NCBI RefSeq assembly: GCF_013294115.1
Contig: NZ_JABSNP010000032.1
Location: 1 to 35,240 of the forward strand
Length of the DNA stretch: 35,240 nt
Direction of reading: 5' to 3'
From: Hymenobacter caeli
GTDB taxonomy: Bacteria > Bacteroidota > Bacteroidia > Cytophagales > Hymenobacteraceae
Part shown: positions 1-7,784 of the stretch, piece after piece
Layout: every line of letters starts with the position of its first letter
How positions within the stretch are numbered: the first letter of the stretch is position 1
Position numbers and translations under genes: made by a program
Notes under the pieces: model-generated
Seen by the model: the letters and a program-made list of their open reading frames with translations, nothing else
Told to the model about the DNA's origin: nothing
The model's database searches: none

Positions 1-87
1 GACTACCAATCCGACCACACCTTGCTTCAACGCATCGAACACGTCCTAATCCGAATCGGAAAAAATTATACGGTTACTTTTGCGTGA
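1..87 (+). CDS. C-terminal end of an unidentified protein (partial)
   Basis: Frame 1 is open from the window edge and codes for 28 residues ending ...GKNYTVTFA before TGA at 85-87. The piece is basic and contains a helix-like stretch (LLQRIEHVLIRI). I do not recognise the family. The stop codon directly abuts the stop codon of the truncated Uma2 copy on the other strand (88-90). That arrangement fits a mobile element or rearrangement having landed inside that gene, so a transposase C-terminus is one possibility, but nothing in these residues proves it. Confidence 0.35.
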   Translation, partial: DYQSDHTLLQRIEHVLIRIGKNYTVTFA

Positions 88-246
88 CTACTTAAAGCCG
101 CTTTCGGTGAATACGGGGGGCATAATGGTGATGTGGCCGCTGCGGTTGCGCTCGATGCGCAGGTCGCGGTGGTCGAGGCAGAACTGGGCGAATTCCTCCT
201 CCGTGAGGCGGTCCAGGACCGGGGTTTTGAGCTTGATGGGTTCCAT
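88..246 (-). pseudogene. Truncated Uma2-family (DUF820) copy, N-terminus only
   Basis: The frame starts at ATG 244-246 and codes for 52 residues, ending ...TESGFK. It is clearly a duplicate of the N-terminus of the neighbouring gene at 283-867. Both share IKLKTPVLDRLT, an FC.DHRDLRIER block and an ITIMPP block. Uma2-family proteins run about 190 residues, so roughly three quarters is missing. The homology stops just after the TESG/SETG position and a stop codon follows. The catalytic PD-(D/E)xK-like region lies in the missing part, so this remnant should be inactive. It could be the remains of a tandem duplication that was later interrupted. Confidence 0.75.
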
Positions 247-282
247 GCGGGCGGGGGCGAATGAAAAAACGTGGGGCCGGGC

Positions 283-867
283 TTACGGCTGCCGCCGCCG
301 CCGCCGCTCCAGCGCGAAACCGGGCAGTACGGGTTCGCCGCTCAGCTCGTGGTCGAAGCCCACCACGGGCCGCACGGGCTGGTTCGGCTCGAAAATGAAC
401 ACCGACTCGCTGGCCGGCGCGATGAGCCAGGCGAGCTGGGCCCCGGCTTCGAGCCAGTGCTCCATCTTGCGCATCGCGTCGGTGAGGCGGTCGGAGGGCG
501 AGAGCAGCTCGGCCACAAAATCGGGGCAGATGCGGGCAAAGCCGCGCCGGTCGTCGGCGCTAAGGGCGTCCCAGCGGGCCCGGGCAATCCAGCTGGCGTC
601 GGGCGAAAGCATGGCCCCGGTGGAGAGCGTGAAGCCGGCCGACGAGTCGAACGTTTTCCCTAGCGTTTTGTCAACGTTCCAGTTAGCTAGCTGGCGTGAT
701 AATTCGTTATTGGAGGAACCGGTTTCGGAACTGGCGGGGGGCATGATGGTGATTTGGTGGTCGGCGTCGCGCTCGATGCGCAAGTCGCGGTGGTCCTGGC
801 AGAACTCGAAGAACTCCGCGTCCGTGAGGCGGTCCAGAACCGGGGTTTTGAGCTTGATAACGTCCAT
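283..867 (-). CDS. Uma2 family endonuclease-like protein (DUF820)
   Basis: This 194-residue protein is full length for the Uma2/DUF820 family, which has a PD-(D/E)xK nuclease-like fold. Family features seen are IMPPASSETGSSNN near residues 46-59, the SPDASWI segment (the expected acidic site residue), ICPDFVAELLSPSD and MRKMEHWLEAGAQLAWLI. The start is ATG 865-867; the frame stays open further upstream but loses family resemblance. The C-terminus ends in a run of arginines (RRRRRQP). The cellular role of these proteins is unknown although they are often annotated as restriction endonucleases. No methyltransferase or other restriction partner lies nearby. A truncated copy sits immediately downstream on the same strand. 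Confidence 0.85.
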   Translation of the reverse strand: MDVIKLKTPVLDRLTDAEFFEFCQDHRDLRIERDADHQITIMPPASSETGSSNNELSRQLANWNVDKTLGKTFDSSAGFTLSTGAMLSPDASWIARARWDALSADDRRGFARICPDFVAELLSPSDRLTDAMRKMEHWLEAGAQLAWLIAPASESVFIFEPNQPVRPVVGFDHELSGEPVLPGFALERRRRRQP

Positions 868-926
868 AAAACCGGGGCAGATTGAACCAACAAGGTACGC
901 AGGAAACGGCCGGGCCGGCGGGCCCC

Positions 927-1676
927 TCAGCCCTCCAGCCAGGCCTTCACGGCGGGGGCTTTTTCCTTGCTCACCAGCACTTCGTCGGCGGGGGCGGGGT
1001 GCAGCTCCACCCGCAGCTTGCCGCCGAAATAGGGCACCAGCCGGCGCACGGCCGGCAGCTGGGCCAGGCACTGGCGGTTGAGGCGGAAGAACTGGGCCGG
1101 GTCGAGCAGGCCCTCCAGCTGCTCCAGGGTGTAGTCGATGATGAAGCGGCGGCCGTCGGCGGCCACCAGCGTGGTGGTGTCGTAGCGGCTGCCGAACCAC
1201 GCCGCCTCGGCCACCGGCAGGGGCAGCAGCTGCTCGCCCTGGCGCACCAGGAAGCGCGTTTTGTGGGCCCGCTGGGGGCGGGGCAGCGCGTCGAGCAGGC
1301 GCTCGAGGCCCGGGGCGGGGGCCGGCCACTGGCGCAGCTTGGCCAGGGCGGCTTGCAGGGCGGCCAGCTTCACGGGCTTGAGCAAGTAGGCCACGCTGTT
1401 GGCCTCGAAGGCCCGCAGGGCGTAGGCGTCGTAGGCGGTGGTGAACACGACCGGGCTGGGCACCACGGCCTGCTCCCAGATTTCAAAGCTGAGGCCGTCG
1501 GCCAGCTGGATGTCGCTCAGAATCAGGTCCGGGGCGGGGTTATCGGCCAGCCAGGCCAGGGCCCCGGCCACGGTGTCGCGCACGGCCAGCACCCGGGCCC
1601 CGGCGTCGGCCTGGGCCAGCAGGCGCTGGAGGCGCTCGGCGGCGGGGTACTCGTCTTCTAAAATGAGAACGGTCAT
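927..1676 (-). CDS. LytTR-family response regulator
   Basis: The 249-residue product has an N-terminal receiver domain (about 1-120) starting TVLILEDEYPAAERL. It has the phospho-acceptor Asp near residue 55 in LILSDIQLADG, a TTAYDAYALRAFE segment, and the conserved Lys in YLLKPVK. A LytTR DNA-binding domain follows (about 145-245), with an IIDYTLEQLEGLLDP segment and FFRLNRQCLAQLPAV. ATG 1674-1676 is preferred because the conserved domain begins at once; an upstream start at 1694 would add six residues. It is the natural partner of the LytS-type kinase at 2546-3568, although a methyltransferase-like gene lies between them. Target promoters cannot be read from the window. Confidence 0.9.
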   Translation of the reverse strand: MTVLILEDEYPAAERLQRLLAQADAGARVLAVRDTVAGALAWLADNPAPDLILSDIQLADGLSFEIWEQAVVPSPVVFTTAYDAYALRAFEANSVAYLLKPVKLAALQAALAKLRQWPAPAPGLERLLDALPRPQRAHKTRFLVRQGEQLLPLPVAEAAWFGSRYDTTTLVAADGRRFIIDYTLEQLEGLLDPAQFFRLNRQCLAQLPAVRRLVPYFGGKLRVELHPAPADEVLVSKEKAPAVKAWLEG

Positions 1677-1835
1677 GGGCGGCAGCTGTCGCACGGTTTG
1701 GTAAAAAACCGACGCGGTAAGGTTGACGTCGGCAGGGCCCGCTGGGTTCTGCGGAAGCCGGGGCCGCGTTTCGCTGCACGGGCCGGCCCCCGGGCGCTGC
1801 CTGCGGGCAACCGGGCCCCCGGCGGGCGTCCCGGC

Positions 1836-2396
1836 TCAGTAAACGGCGGGAATGAGGCGTTTCGTGCGCTTTTGGTAATCGGTGTAGGCCGTCCCGAACT
1901 GCCGGGTCAGCACCGCCTCTTCCACCCAGATGCGGTAGCTGAAGGCGGCCAGGGTGGCGGCGGTAACCAGGAGCAGCGCCGGCCAGTTGTTGAGCGACAG
2001 GCCGAAGCCGACGAACGAGAGCAGGGAAGCCGCGTAGGAAGGGTGGCGCAGGTAGGCGTAAAAACCGTCCGTTTTCAGCTGGTGGCCTTCCCGAATGGTG
2101 ACATCGACCGTGAAAAACCGCCCCAGCGACCGGATGACCAGCAGCCGCAGCGCCACGCCCAGCACGATGAGGGCCAGCCCCAGCTCGGGCACCAGGCGCT
2201 GCGGCCCCACCGGCCAGCGGGAGTGCTCCGCCAGGTACACGGCCAGGCCGTTCGCGCCGAGGAGCGTGGCCCAAATCAGGCCCAGCGAGTGCTTGTCGGC
2301 ATTGGGCTGGTCGGCGGCCGAGGAGCGCATGAGGCGGTTGAGCAGAATTTCTGACAAGAACCAGCCGGCGTAAACGAGGAGAAAGAGCAGGGGCAT
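1836..2396 (-). CDS. Isoprenylcysteine carboxylmethyltransferase-like membrane protein
   Basis: The 186-residue protein has several hydrophobic segments (for example LLFLLVYAGWFLSEILL and LGLALIVLGVALRLLVI). The C-terminal signature of the ICMT/phospholipid-methyltransferase superfamily is present: a YAYLRHPSYAA motif, a second helix pair, then a WVEEAVLTRQFG..Y..Y segment. In eukaryotes such enzymes use SAM to methylate prenylated cysteines; bacterial homologues act on lipids or unknown small molecules. The true substrate here is unknown. The ATG at 2394-2396 is chosen over an upstream TTG at 2411. The gene sits between a sensor kinase and its probable response regulator, which suggests co-transcription but not necessarily a signalling role. 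Confidence 0.8.
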   Translation of the reverse strand: MPLLFLLVYAGWFLSEILLNRLMRSSAADQPNADKHSLGLIWATLLGANGLAVYLAEHSRWPVGPQRLVPELGLALIVLGVALRLLVIRSLGRFFTVDVTIREGHQLKTDGFYAYLRHPSYAASLLSFVGFGLSLNNWPALLLVTAATLAAFSYRIWVEEAVLTRQFGTAYTDYQKRTKRLIPAVY

Positions 2397-2545
2397 GGCG
2401 GGGCGGGGCAACGGGCGGGTGGGCGAAACTGCCGGCTTCCCGCGGGAAGCCGCAACCGGTCAAAAGTAGCCGGCGGCCCCGGCAGCCCGCCAACAAAAGT
2501 GCCCGAAACCGCCGCCCCCGGCCCCCAAACCGCAAAGCAGGGGGC

Positions 2546-3568
2546 TCAGGCGTCGAGCAGCGGTAGCCGCACCGTGAACCGGCCATCGGCGGCCCCGGCG
2601 GCCACCGGCTGGGCCGCGCCCAGCAGCGCGTAGCGTTGGCGCACGTTGGCCAGGCCCTTGCCGGTGCCGGGCGCGGGGCCGGCCGGGCGCGGGCGCAGCG
2701 TGTTTTCCACGGCCAGGAAATCGAGCGTGTCGGGGGCCCCCAGGCGCAGGCGCAGCGGGTGCTCGCGCGAGGCCACGTTGTGCTTCAGCGCGTTTTCCAC
2801 CAGCAGCTGCACGCTGAGCGGGGCCACGTGCCGGGCCAGGGCCCCGGGCGCAATGTGCCACTCCACCAGCAGGTTGTCGCGGAAGCGGGCCTTGTGCAGG
2901 GCCAGGTAGGTTTCCACGAAGGCCAGCTCCTCGGCCAGGGGCACCGTGGGGCGGCCCTGGGCCAGCAGCACGTAGCGGTACACGTCGGCCAGCTGCTCCA
3001 CAAAGGCCTGGGCAGGGGCGTTGCCGGGCTCGATGAGGGCGGCCAGGGTGTTGAGGTTGTTGAACAGAAAGTGCGGGTCGAGCTGGCCCTGCAGCGCGTC
3101 GAGCCGGGCCTGGGCGCTGGCGCGGGCCAGTTGGTCGGCGCGGCGCACGTTCTGCTCCCACTGCTGAAAAAAATAGACGGCTTCGTAGAGCGTTTGCACC
3201 ACCGCCGTAGGAATGAGGTTGAACCGCGCCTGCCGCAGCAAGTCGGCGGGGTGCAACGAAAACCACTGCGGCCGCCACCAGTGCAGCGGCAGCGCGAGCA
3301 GCACCGTGGCCGCGCCGGCAAACGCCACCGACAAGCCCGCCAGCGCCCACAAGCGGCGGCCGGTCTGCTCCACGCGCGGCAGGCGGCGCAGCAGCCACGC
3401 CCACAGCGCCCGGCAGCCCAGCCAAAACGCCGCGGTGATGTACAGCGCCACCCCCGCGCTCAGGGCGAACCGCGCCCCGGCCCCGGGGCCCCGGTACGGC
3501 CCGTTGAACAGGGCGATGACCAAGGCCAGGGCGGGAATGCCCCACAGGCGGAACCGGCGGTCGTTCAT
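2546..3568 (-). CDS. LytS-type sensor histidine kinase
   Basis: The product is 340 residues. The N-terminal half is membrane-embedded, with hydrophobic stretches near 10-22, 36-60, 73-95 and 115-133. A short linker leads to a His_kinase domain with the phospho-acceptor His near 166 in QLDPHFLFNNLNTL. The ATP-binding part shows an N-box (LLVENALKHNV, about 256-265) and a glycine motif (GTGKGLANVRQRY, about 301-313). This layout is typical of LytS/YehU-type kinases that signal to LytTR regulators, and one lies two genes downstream at 927-1676. No extracellular sensing domain is present, so the signal is probably sensed within the membrane. Start is ATG 3566-3568. Confidence 0.92.
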   Translation of the reverse strand: MNDRRFRLWGIPALALVIALFNGPYRGPGAGARFALSAGVALYITAAFWLGCRALWAWLLRRLPRVEQTGRRLWALAGLSVAFAGAATVLLALPLHWWRPQWFSLHPADLLRQARFNLIPTAVVQTLYEAVYFFQQWEQNVRRADQLARASAQARLDALQGQLDPHFLFNNLNTLAALIEPGNAPAQAFVEQLADVYRYVLLAQGRPTVPLAEELAFVETYLALHKARFRDNLLVEWHIAPGALARHVAPLSVQLLVENALKHNVASREHPLRLRLGAPDTLDFLAVENTLRPRPAGPAPGTGKGLANVRQRYALLGAAQPVAAGAADGRFTVRLPLLDA

Positions 3569-3605
3569 GCCGCAAAGATGGGCCCCCGGGCCGGCTGGGC
3601 CGGCC

Positions 3606-4460
3606 TCACAGCGGCTGCCCGTGCAGGGCCCGCACGAACAGGCCGGCCACCAGCGCCGCGTAGGCCAGGGCCCCCGCGCCGGCCAGCACCGCCGCCCGGC
3701 GCGGCACCCAGCGGCCCAGGGCCCCGCCCAGCAGCGGCAGCGCCTGCAGGGCGTGCAGGCCCAGGAAATGGGCCACGCGCAGGTCGCCGGCGCGGGTGCT
3801 CCAGCCCAGGCCGGGCAGGCCGGGGCCGCCGTCGGGGGCCCCCACGGTGTGCTGGCCGTTGTGAATCATGAGCCCGCCGAGCACCGAGCCCACCAGAAAC
3901 ACCAGCAGCCCCCAGCGCACGCCCCACACGTAGCCCGCCGGGCCGTGGGGCCGGTGCCGCCACACCAGGTACAGGGCCCACACGGTCAGGGCCGTGTTCA
4001 GGGCGATGAACAGCCCCATGAGGCCGAACAGCAGCGCGTCGAAGGCCGTGGCCACGTTGTAGTGCGAGGTGGTGCCGCGCCCGGCCTGCCCGAAAATGAC
4101 GGCCTGCTCCACGGCCATGCTCAGGGCCACGCCCGCGCTCAGCCACCGCACGCCGCGCTGGGCCGCGCCCGGCAGGTCGGCCAGCAGCCAGCCCAGCGTC
4201 CAGGCGTAGGCCGTGACGGAAAGGGAAAACTTGAGCGGCTTGAGCCACACCGGGGCCCCCGTCACGAAGCGGTGGTCGAGCAGCAGGCCGGCCGTGGCCA
4301 GCGCGGCCAGGCCCACGTTCAGCCAGCCGGTGTAGGAGAGGGCGGGGTTGGCGCGGTGCAGCGCGCGCAGCGCCGTGCGCGCCCAGCGGGCCGGCGCGGG
4401 GCCCGGCGCAGCAGCGGCCTCCGGGGCCGTGAGTGGGTTGGCGAGGAACAGCGTTTTCAT
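3606..4460 (-). CDS. Multi-pass membrane protein of unknown function
   Basis: The 284-residue protein has about seven likely transmembrane helices, among them LNVGLAALATAGLLL, LFGLMGLFIALNTALTVWALYLVW and VRWGLLVFLVGSVLGGLMI. Conserved-looking polar residues lie in loops (HRFVTGAPVWLKPLKFSLS, MIHNGQHTVG, LRVAHFLGLHALQALPLL). The charged and histidine-rich loops could bind a cofactor, but I see no recognised motif. It begins only eight bases after the stop of the ABA4-like gene, so the two are almost certainly co-transcribed. It is followed 37 bases later by the sensor kinase. A role in sensing or membrane chemistry alongside its neighbours is inference only. Confidence 0.75.
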   Translation of the reverse strand: MKTLFLANPLTAPEAAAAPGPAPARWARTALRALHRANPALSYTGWLNVGLAALATAGLLLDHRFVTGAPVWLKPLKFSLSVTAYAWTLGWLLADLPGAAQRGVRWLSAGVALSMAVEQAVIFGQAGRGTTSHYNVATAFDALLFGLMGLFIALNTALTVWALYLVWRHRPHGPAGYVWGVRWGLLVFLVGSVLGGLMIHNGQHTVGAPDGGPGLPGLGWSTRAGDLRVAHFLGLHALQALPLLGGALGRWVPRRAAVLAGAGALAYAALVAGLFVRALHGQPL

Positions 4461-4468
4461 GGCAGTAA

Positions 4469-4933
4469 TCAGTTAAGGTTCAATGATTGATTATTGACTT
4501 CCAGATTTTTACGTAGAAAAAACCGCCGCACGCCGCAGTAGAGCAGCAGCCCCAGGGGCCCCAGCATAAACGTGAGGGCCAGGCACGGCGCCAGGGCCCC
4601 GTGCGGCACGCCGCGCCGCTGGGCGTCGCGCACTTCCCAGGCCCCCACGGCCAGGTCGAAGCACAGGTAGTGCACCCAGCCGGCCAGCAGCGCCCACGGG
4701 TCGCGGAACAGCGCCGCCACCTGCGCCAGCGACCCGAAGCCGCCCTCGCCGCCGTGCGGCCCCAGGTAGTGCGCGGCGATGAGCCCGGTGTAGGCCACGG
4801 CCAGCCCCAGCGGCAGGGCCCCGCTGAGCACCAGCGCCCGGGTGCCGCGCCAGCGCGGGGCCAGCACCAGCAGCGCCCAGCCGAGCAGCGCCGCGGGGTT
4901 GGCGAGCGAAAACAGAAAATCGGGCGTGGGCAT
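4469..4933 (-). CDS. ABA4-like family membrane protein (DUF4281)
   Basis: The 154-residue protein matches the ABA4-like family, named for plant ABA4, which is needed for neoxanthin formation. Features seen are a first helix FLFSLANPAALLGWALLVLAP, the AHYLGPHGGEGGFGSLAQV loop, RDPWALLAGWVHYLCFDLAVG, a WEVRDAQRRG.PH segment, and the final helix LTFMLGPLGLLLYCGVR. The bacterial role is not established; a link to carotenoid chemistry would suit pigmented Cytophagales but is inference. The ATG at 4931-4933 is chosen because it follows a good -7 promoter box at 4961-4968; the in-frame start at 4963 lies inside that box. It is the first gene of a probable minus-strand operon. Confidence 0.85.
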   Translation of the reverse strand: MPTPDFLFSLANPAALLGWALLVLAPRWRGTRALVLSGALPLGLAVAYTGLIAAHYLGPHGGEGGFGSLAQVAALFRDPWALLAGWVHYLCFDLAVGAWEVRDAQRRGVPHGALAPCLALTFMLGPLGLLLYCGVRRFFLRKNLEVNNQSLNLN

Positions 4934-4960
4934 GGGCGGCGTTTGAGGCGGTAACGGCGT

Positions 4961-4968
4961 CAAAAGTA
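4961..4968 (-). promoter_or_regulatory. Probable -7 box (TACTTTTG) for the ABA4-like/kinase operon
   Basis: Read on the minus strand this is TACTTTTG, an exact match to the Bacteroidota -7 consensus TAnnTTTG. It lies 27 bases before ATG 4933, leaving a leader of roughly 20 bases. No convincing TTG -33 element was found at the usual spacing. Confidence 0.5.
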
Positions 4969-5141
4969 GAAGCGGGCCCCGCCGGCCACCAGCCCATTCG
5001 GGGCGAAGCGCCCCCGCGCCCGGGCCAAGCCGCCGCAGGGCGGGGCGAAGCGGCCGTGGGACTCGCCCGGTTAGTGGTTTATCGTCCCTACCTTACCGCT
5101 CCGGCTTTTCCTAACGGCTTCTACCCAAGCAATTTTCACCC

Positions 5142-6563
5142 ATGCGATTGTTGTTATTCGCGGCGCTGGCCCTTGGCCCCGCGCTCCGCCTGTTGGCTGG
5201 CCCGTCCGGGGCCCTGGCCCCGTCCGGCACCTTGGTCAGCGGCCACCTCGCCCATCCCAAGTCGCCGCAGGTGGAGGTGGCCTACGGCTACAACGTCCTC
5301 ACGCGGGAAGCCGTCGCCGTGGCCACGGCGCAGCTCGACGGCCAGGGCAATTTCCGGTTGGCCCTGCCCGGCTTGAAAGCGCCCACGGAAGCCGAATTCC
5401 GCAACGGCAACGAATCGACCCCGCTGTTCCTCGCGCCCGGCGACGACCTGCACCTCACACTCGACGCCGCCAAATTTGACGAAACCCTGCGCTACACCGG
5501 GCGCGTCGCGGCGGCCAACAATTATTTGGCCGAAACCGTCTTAAAGTTTGACGTGGGCATGGCCCACAACCCGCTGCGCCAGCTCGAAGCCAGCACCCCC
5601 GCCCAGATGCGGGCCCTGGTGGACGACTACCGCCGGCAGCGCCGGGCTTTTTTCGCGGCCTACGCTGCCCGGCACCCCGTGCCGGGCATCTTCCGGGCCT
5701 ACGTGCGGCAGAGCGCCGACTTTGAGCGGGCAGATTACTTGCTCTACTACGGCAGTTTCCATTCAGTGCGCCCCGCGCTGAATACCGGGGCCCTGCCCGC
5801 CGGCTACTACGACTTTCTGGCCCCGCTGCGCCCGGCCCAGGACTCGGCCCTGGCCATGAACAACGGGCAATACTATGGCTTCCTGGAGATGTACGGGCCG
5901 TTGCCGGCTTCGGACCCCGTGCCCACCGCCGCGGCCCTGCTGGCCAGCACCCGGGCGCAGTTCGGCGCGGGCCGCAGCCGCGATTTGGTGCTGGCCCGGT
6001 ACGTCTACACGCAGTTTAATGCCCTCGACGCCGCCCAGCTGGCCCCCTGGATGGCCACTTTCCGGGAGCTAAACCGCGACTCCGCGATGGCCCGCACCCT
6101 GCGCGCCCGCTACGCCCAGGCGGTGCAAATCCTGCCCGGCCACCCGGCCCCCGCCTTTACGCTGCTGAACAACGAAGGCAGAACAGTAGCTCTGGCCGAC
6201 CTGCGGGGCAAAGTCGTCTACCTCGATTTCTGGGGCACTTGGTGCCACCCGTGCCTGGCCGAAATACCCGCCAGCCTCGTCCTGCGCCAGCAATTTGCGG
6301 GCCGCGACGTGGTATTTGTGTACATCGACGTGAACGACAAGGAACAAAAGTGGCAGCAAGTGCTGGCCGCCGAGCACCTGCTGGGCCCCGGCGGCGTGCA
6401 CCTGCGCGCCCCCGACCAGCAGGTGCCCGCTGCCTTCCAGGTGGAGAGCTACCCTACGTACTGGCTCATCGGGCGCGACGGCCGCATCGTGACCCCCAGA
6501 GCGCCGCGCCCCTCGGCCGGGGCCGAAACCGTGGCCGCCATCGAGGCCGCCCTGAAAGGCTAG
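5142..6563 (+). CDS. TlpA-like exported thiol-disulfide oxidoreductase
   Basis: The 473-residue protein starts with a hydrophobic signal-like segment (RLLLFAALALGPALRLLAG, 2-20). A long N-terminal region (about 25-330) follows, of the type seen in Bacteroidota TlpA proteins with a DUF4369-like beta domain and a helical spacer. The thioredoxin/AhpC-TSA domain (about 332-473) begins GHPAPAFTLLNNEG and has the active site WCHPC with Cys368 and Cys371. The cis-Pro loop is in VESYPTYWLIG. It should act outside the inner membrane, reducing disulfides, for example in cytochrome maturation. The partner protein is not in this window. It is divergently oriented from the ABA4-like operon. Confidence 0.9.
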   Translation: MRLLLFAALALGPALRLLAGPSGALAPSGTLVSGHLAHPKSPQVEVAYGYNVLTREAVAVATAQLDGQGNFRLALPGLKAPTEAEFRNGNESTPLFLAPGDDLHLTLDAAKFDETLRYTGRVAAANNYLAETVLKFDVGMAHNPLRQLEASTPAQMRALVDDYRRQRRAFFAAYAARHPVPGIFRAYVRQSADFERADYLLYYGSFHSVRPALNTGALPAGYYDFLAPLRPAQDSALAMNNGQYYGFLEMYGPLPASDPVPTAAALLASTRAQFGAGRSRDLVLARYVYTQFNALDAAQLAPWMATFRELNRDSAMARTLRARYAQAVQILPGHPAPAFTLLNNEGRTVALADLRGKVVYLDFWGTWCHPCLAEIPASLVLRQQFAGRDVVFVYIDVNDKEQKWQQVLAAEHLLGPGGVHLRAPDQQVPAAFQVESYPTYWLIGRDGRIVTPRAPRPSAGAETVAAIEAALKG

Positions 6564-6710
6564 CCGGCCGGGCCCGCGGCGGGCCCTGAGCCACCTTTTG
6601 GCGCGCGAATTGCGGCGGGCCCGGGGCCCCCGGGCCCGGTTTTCTGAACCAAAGCGCCCGTTGCGGGTTAACCCCCTCTTGCCCATTGAACGCAACGGCT
6701 ACGGCTGGGC

Positions 6711-7490
6711 TTGCGTACCCGCCGTGTGACGTTGATCCATTCCCTGTTTATTGCCGGCCGCCAGGCCGTTGGCCCCGGGGTGCGGCGGGGGCTATGGGGG
6801 TGGTGGCTAGGGGCCCTGCTGCCGCTGGCGGGCCGGGCGCAGGCGCCCGAATCGGCCCATAACCGGGCGCGGCCCGACTCGGCGGTGGGCCGCCGAGCGG
6901 TGGCGCGGCTGGAAAAGCCCCGGGTGGTGGCCCTATACGACGCCCGCTATTCCATCATCAACAGCCACTTCTGCACCATCAACGGCTTGAAACTGGGCCT
7001 GGAGTGGAAAAACCGCTTGCGCACCGGCGCGGCCGTTTATTTTCTCAGCAGCCGCATCCCCACCCGCCGCGCCCGGCCCGACGACATCGACGACGACGCC
7101 CGCGCCGACCTGCGCTTCCGCTACCTGGCCCTCTACGGCGAGTACGTGCTGCTCGAAACCCGCCGCTGGGAGCTGAGCGTGCCCCTGCAAGCGGGCCTCG
7201 GCAACGCCTACGTGGAGTACGTCTCGCCCGGCGGCTCCGTTCAGGAAACGCCGCACGACTTCATGGGCATCGTCGAGCCCAGCGTGAACGCCCAGATGCG
7301 CGTATTCCGCTGGGGCGGCCTCGGGGCCGGAGCCGGCTGGCGGGCCCCGGTGTTCGTGGACCGCGCCGTGCGCAAGGAAATCAGCGGGCCCATTTTTTAC
7401 CTGCGCGGCAAGCTGTTCCTCAACGACTTGGTGGCCGTGGTGCGGGGCCGCGAGCGGCTTTTCAGCCAAAAAGGGCTGCGGGCCGAATAA
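6711..7490 (+). CDS. Exported protein of unknown function, probable outer-membrane barrel
   Basis: I do not recognise a named family. The mature part has alternating polar and hydrophobic strands and ends with a strand-rich region (GAGAGWRAPVFVDRAV, GPIFYLRGKLFLNDLVAVV), which fits a small beta-barrel. A signal peptide is visible as GLWGWWLGALLPLAGRAQA. The longest frame begins at TTG 6711, but this puts about 25 residues ahead of the signal. A start at GTG 6780-6782 gives a normal signal peptide (MRRGLWG...) and a protein of 236 residues, and is the likelier true start. The gene ends in TAA at 7488-7490 and is followed by a promoter for the next small gene. Confidence 0.65.
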   Translation: MRTRRVTLIHSLFIAGRQAVGPGVRRGLWGWWLGALLPLAGRAQAPESAHNRARPDSAVGRRAVARLEKPRVVALYDARYSIINSHFCTINGLKLGLEWKNRLRTGAAVYFLSSRIPTRRARPDDIDDDARADLRFRYLALYGEYVLLETRRWELSVPLQAGLGNAYVEYVSPGGSVQETPHDFMGIVEPSVNAQMRVFRWGGLGAGAGWRAPVFVDRAVRKEISGPIFYLRGKLFLNDLVAVVRGRERLFSQKGLRAE

Positions 7491-7505
7491 AGTGTGGGCC
7501 CGCCC

Positions 7506-7536
7506 TTGCGGCGCGGCCGGCGGCGGCTTATGTTTG
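7506..7536 (+). promoter_or_regulatory. Bacteroidota-type promoter (TTG-N20-TATGTTTG)
   Basis: TTG at 7506-7508 is followed after 20 bases by TATGTTTG at 7529-7536, matching the -33/-7 consensus TTG...TAnnTTTG with good spacing. It lies 29 bases before the ATG of the small gene at 7566. It supports that gene being real. Confidence 0.5.
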
Positions 7537-7565
7537 CCCCCTCGGCACACTAAAATGGTACTTGT

Positions 7566-7775
7566 ATGCGTTTCGGTTGGATTGCTCCCTTCGTTCCCGA
7601 TGCCCGCGGGGTGCGCTGGGCCTTTGGCTTGCTGTTGCTGCCGGCCGTGTGGCTGGCCAAAGGCGGGAGCACCCCGGGGCCGGCTGCTCCGGTGGCCGTG
7701 CGCACCGAGGCCAGCACCTCGGCCGCTCCGCGCTACGCCCAACCGGCCCCGGACTCGGTGCGCACCGTTCACTGA
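7566..7775 (+). CDS. Small single-pass membrane or exported peptide
   Basis: This 69-residue reading frame starts at ATG 7566 behind a well-spaced promoter (7506-7536). It contains one hydrophobic helix (RWAFGLLLLPAVWLA) preceded by positive charge, then a Pro/Ala/Thr-rich tail ending DSVRTVH. No family is recognised. It stops nine bases before the convergent stop of the outer-membrane protein gene at 7785. The tail may be periplasmic. The call depends mainly on the promoter and the helix, so it is moderate. Confidence 0.5.
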   Translation: MRFGWIAPFVPDARGVRWAFGLLLLPAVWLAKGGSTPGPAAPVAVRTEASTSAAPRYAQPAPDSVRTVH

Positions 7776-7784
7776 GTTCAAGGC

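Noticed and set aside
283..867. Uma2 protein as part of a restriction or defence system
   Set aside because: No methyltransferase, helicase or toxin-antitoxin partner lies beside it, so the nuclease label is kept only as a family name.
1677..1835. Spacer between the methyltransferase-like and response-regulator genes
   Set aside because: No hairpin with a T-run, no -7 consensus and no small gene could be supported.
2636..3871. Long plus-strand open frame of 411 codons opposite the kinase
   Set aside because: It overlaps the kinase and the next membrane gene, both with clear features, and has no recognisable domain.
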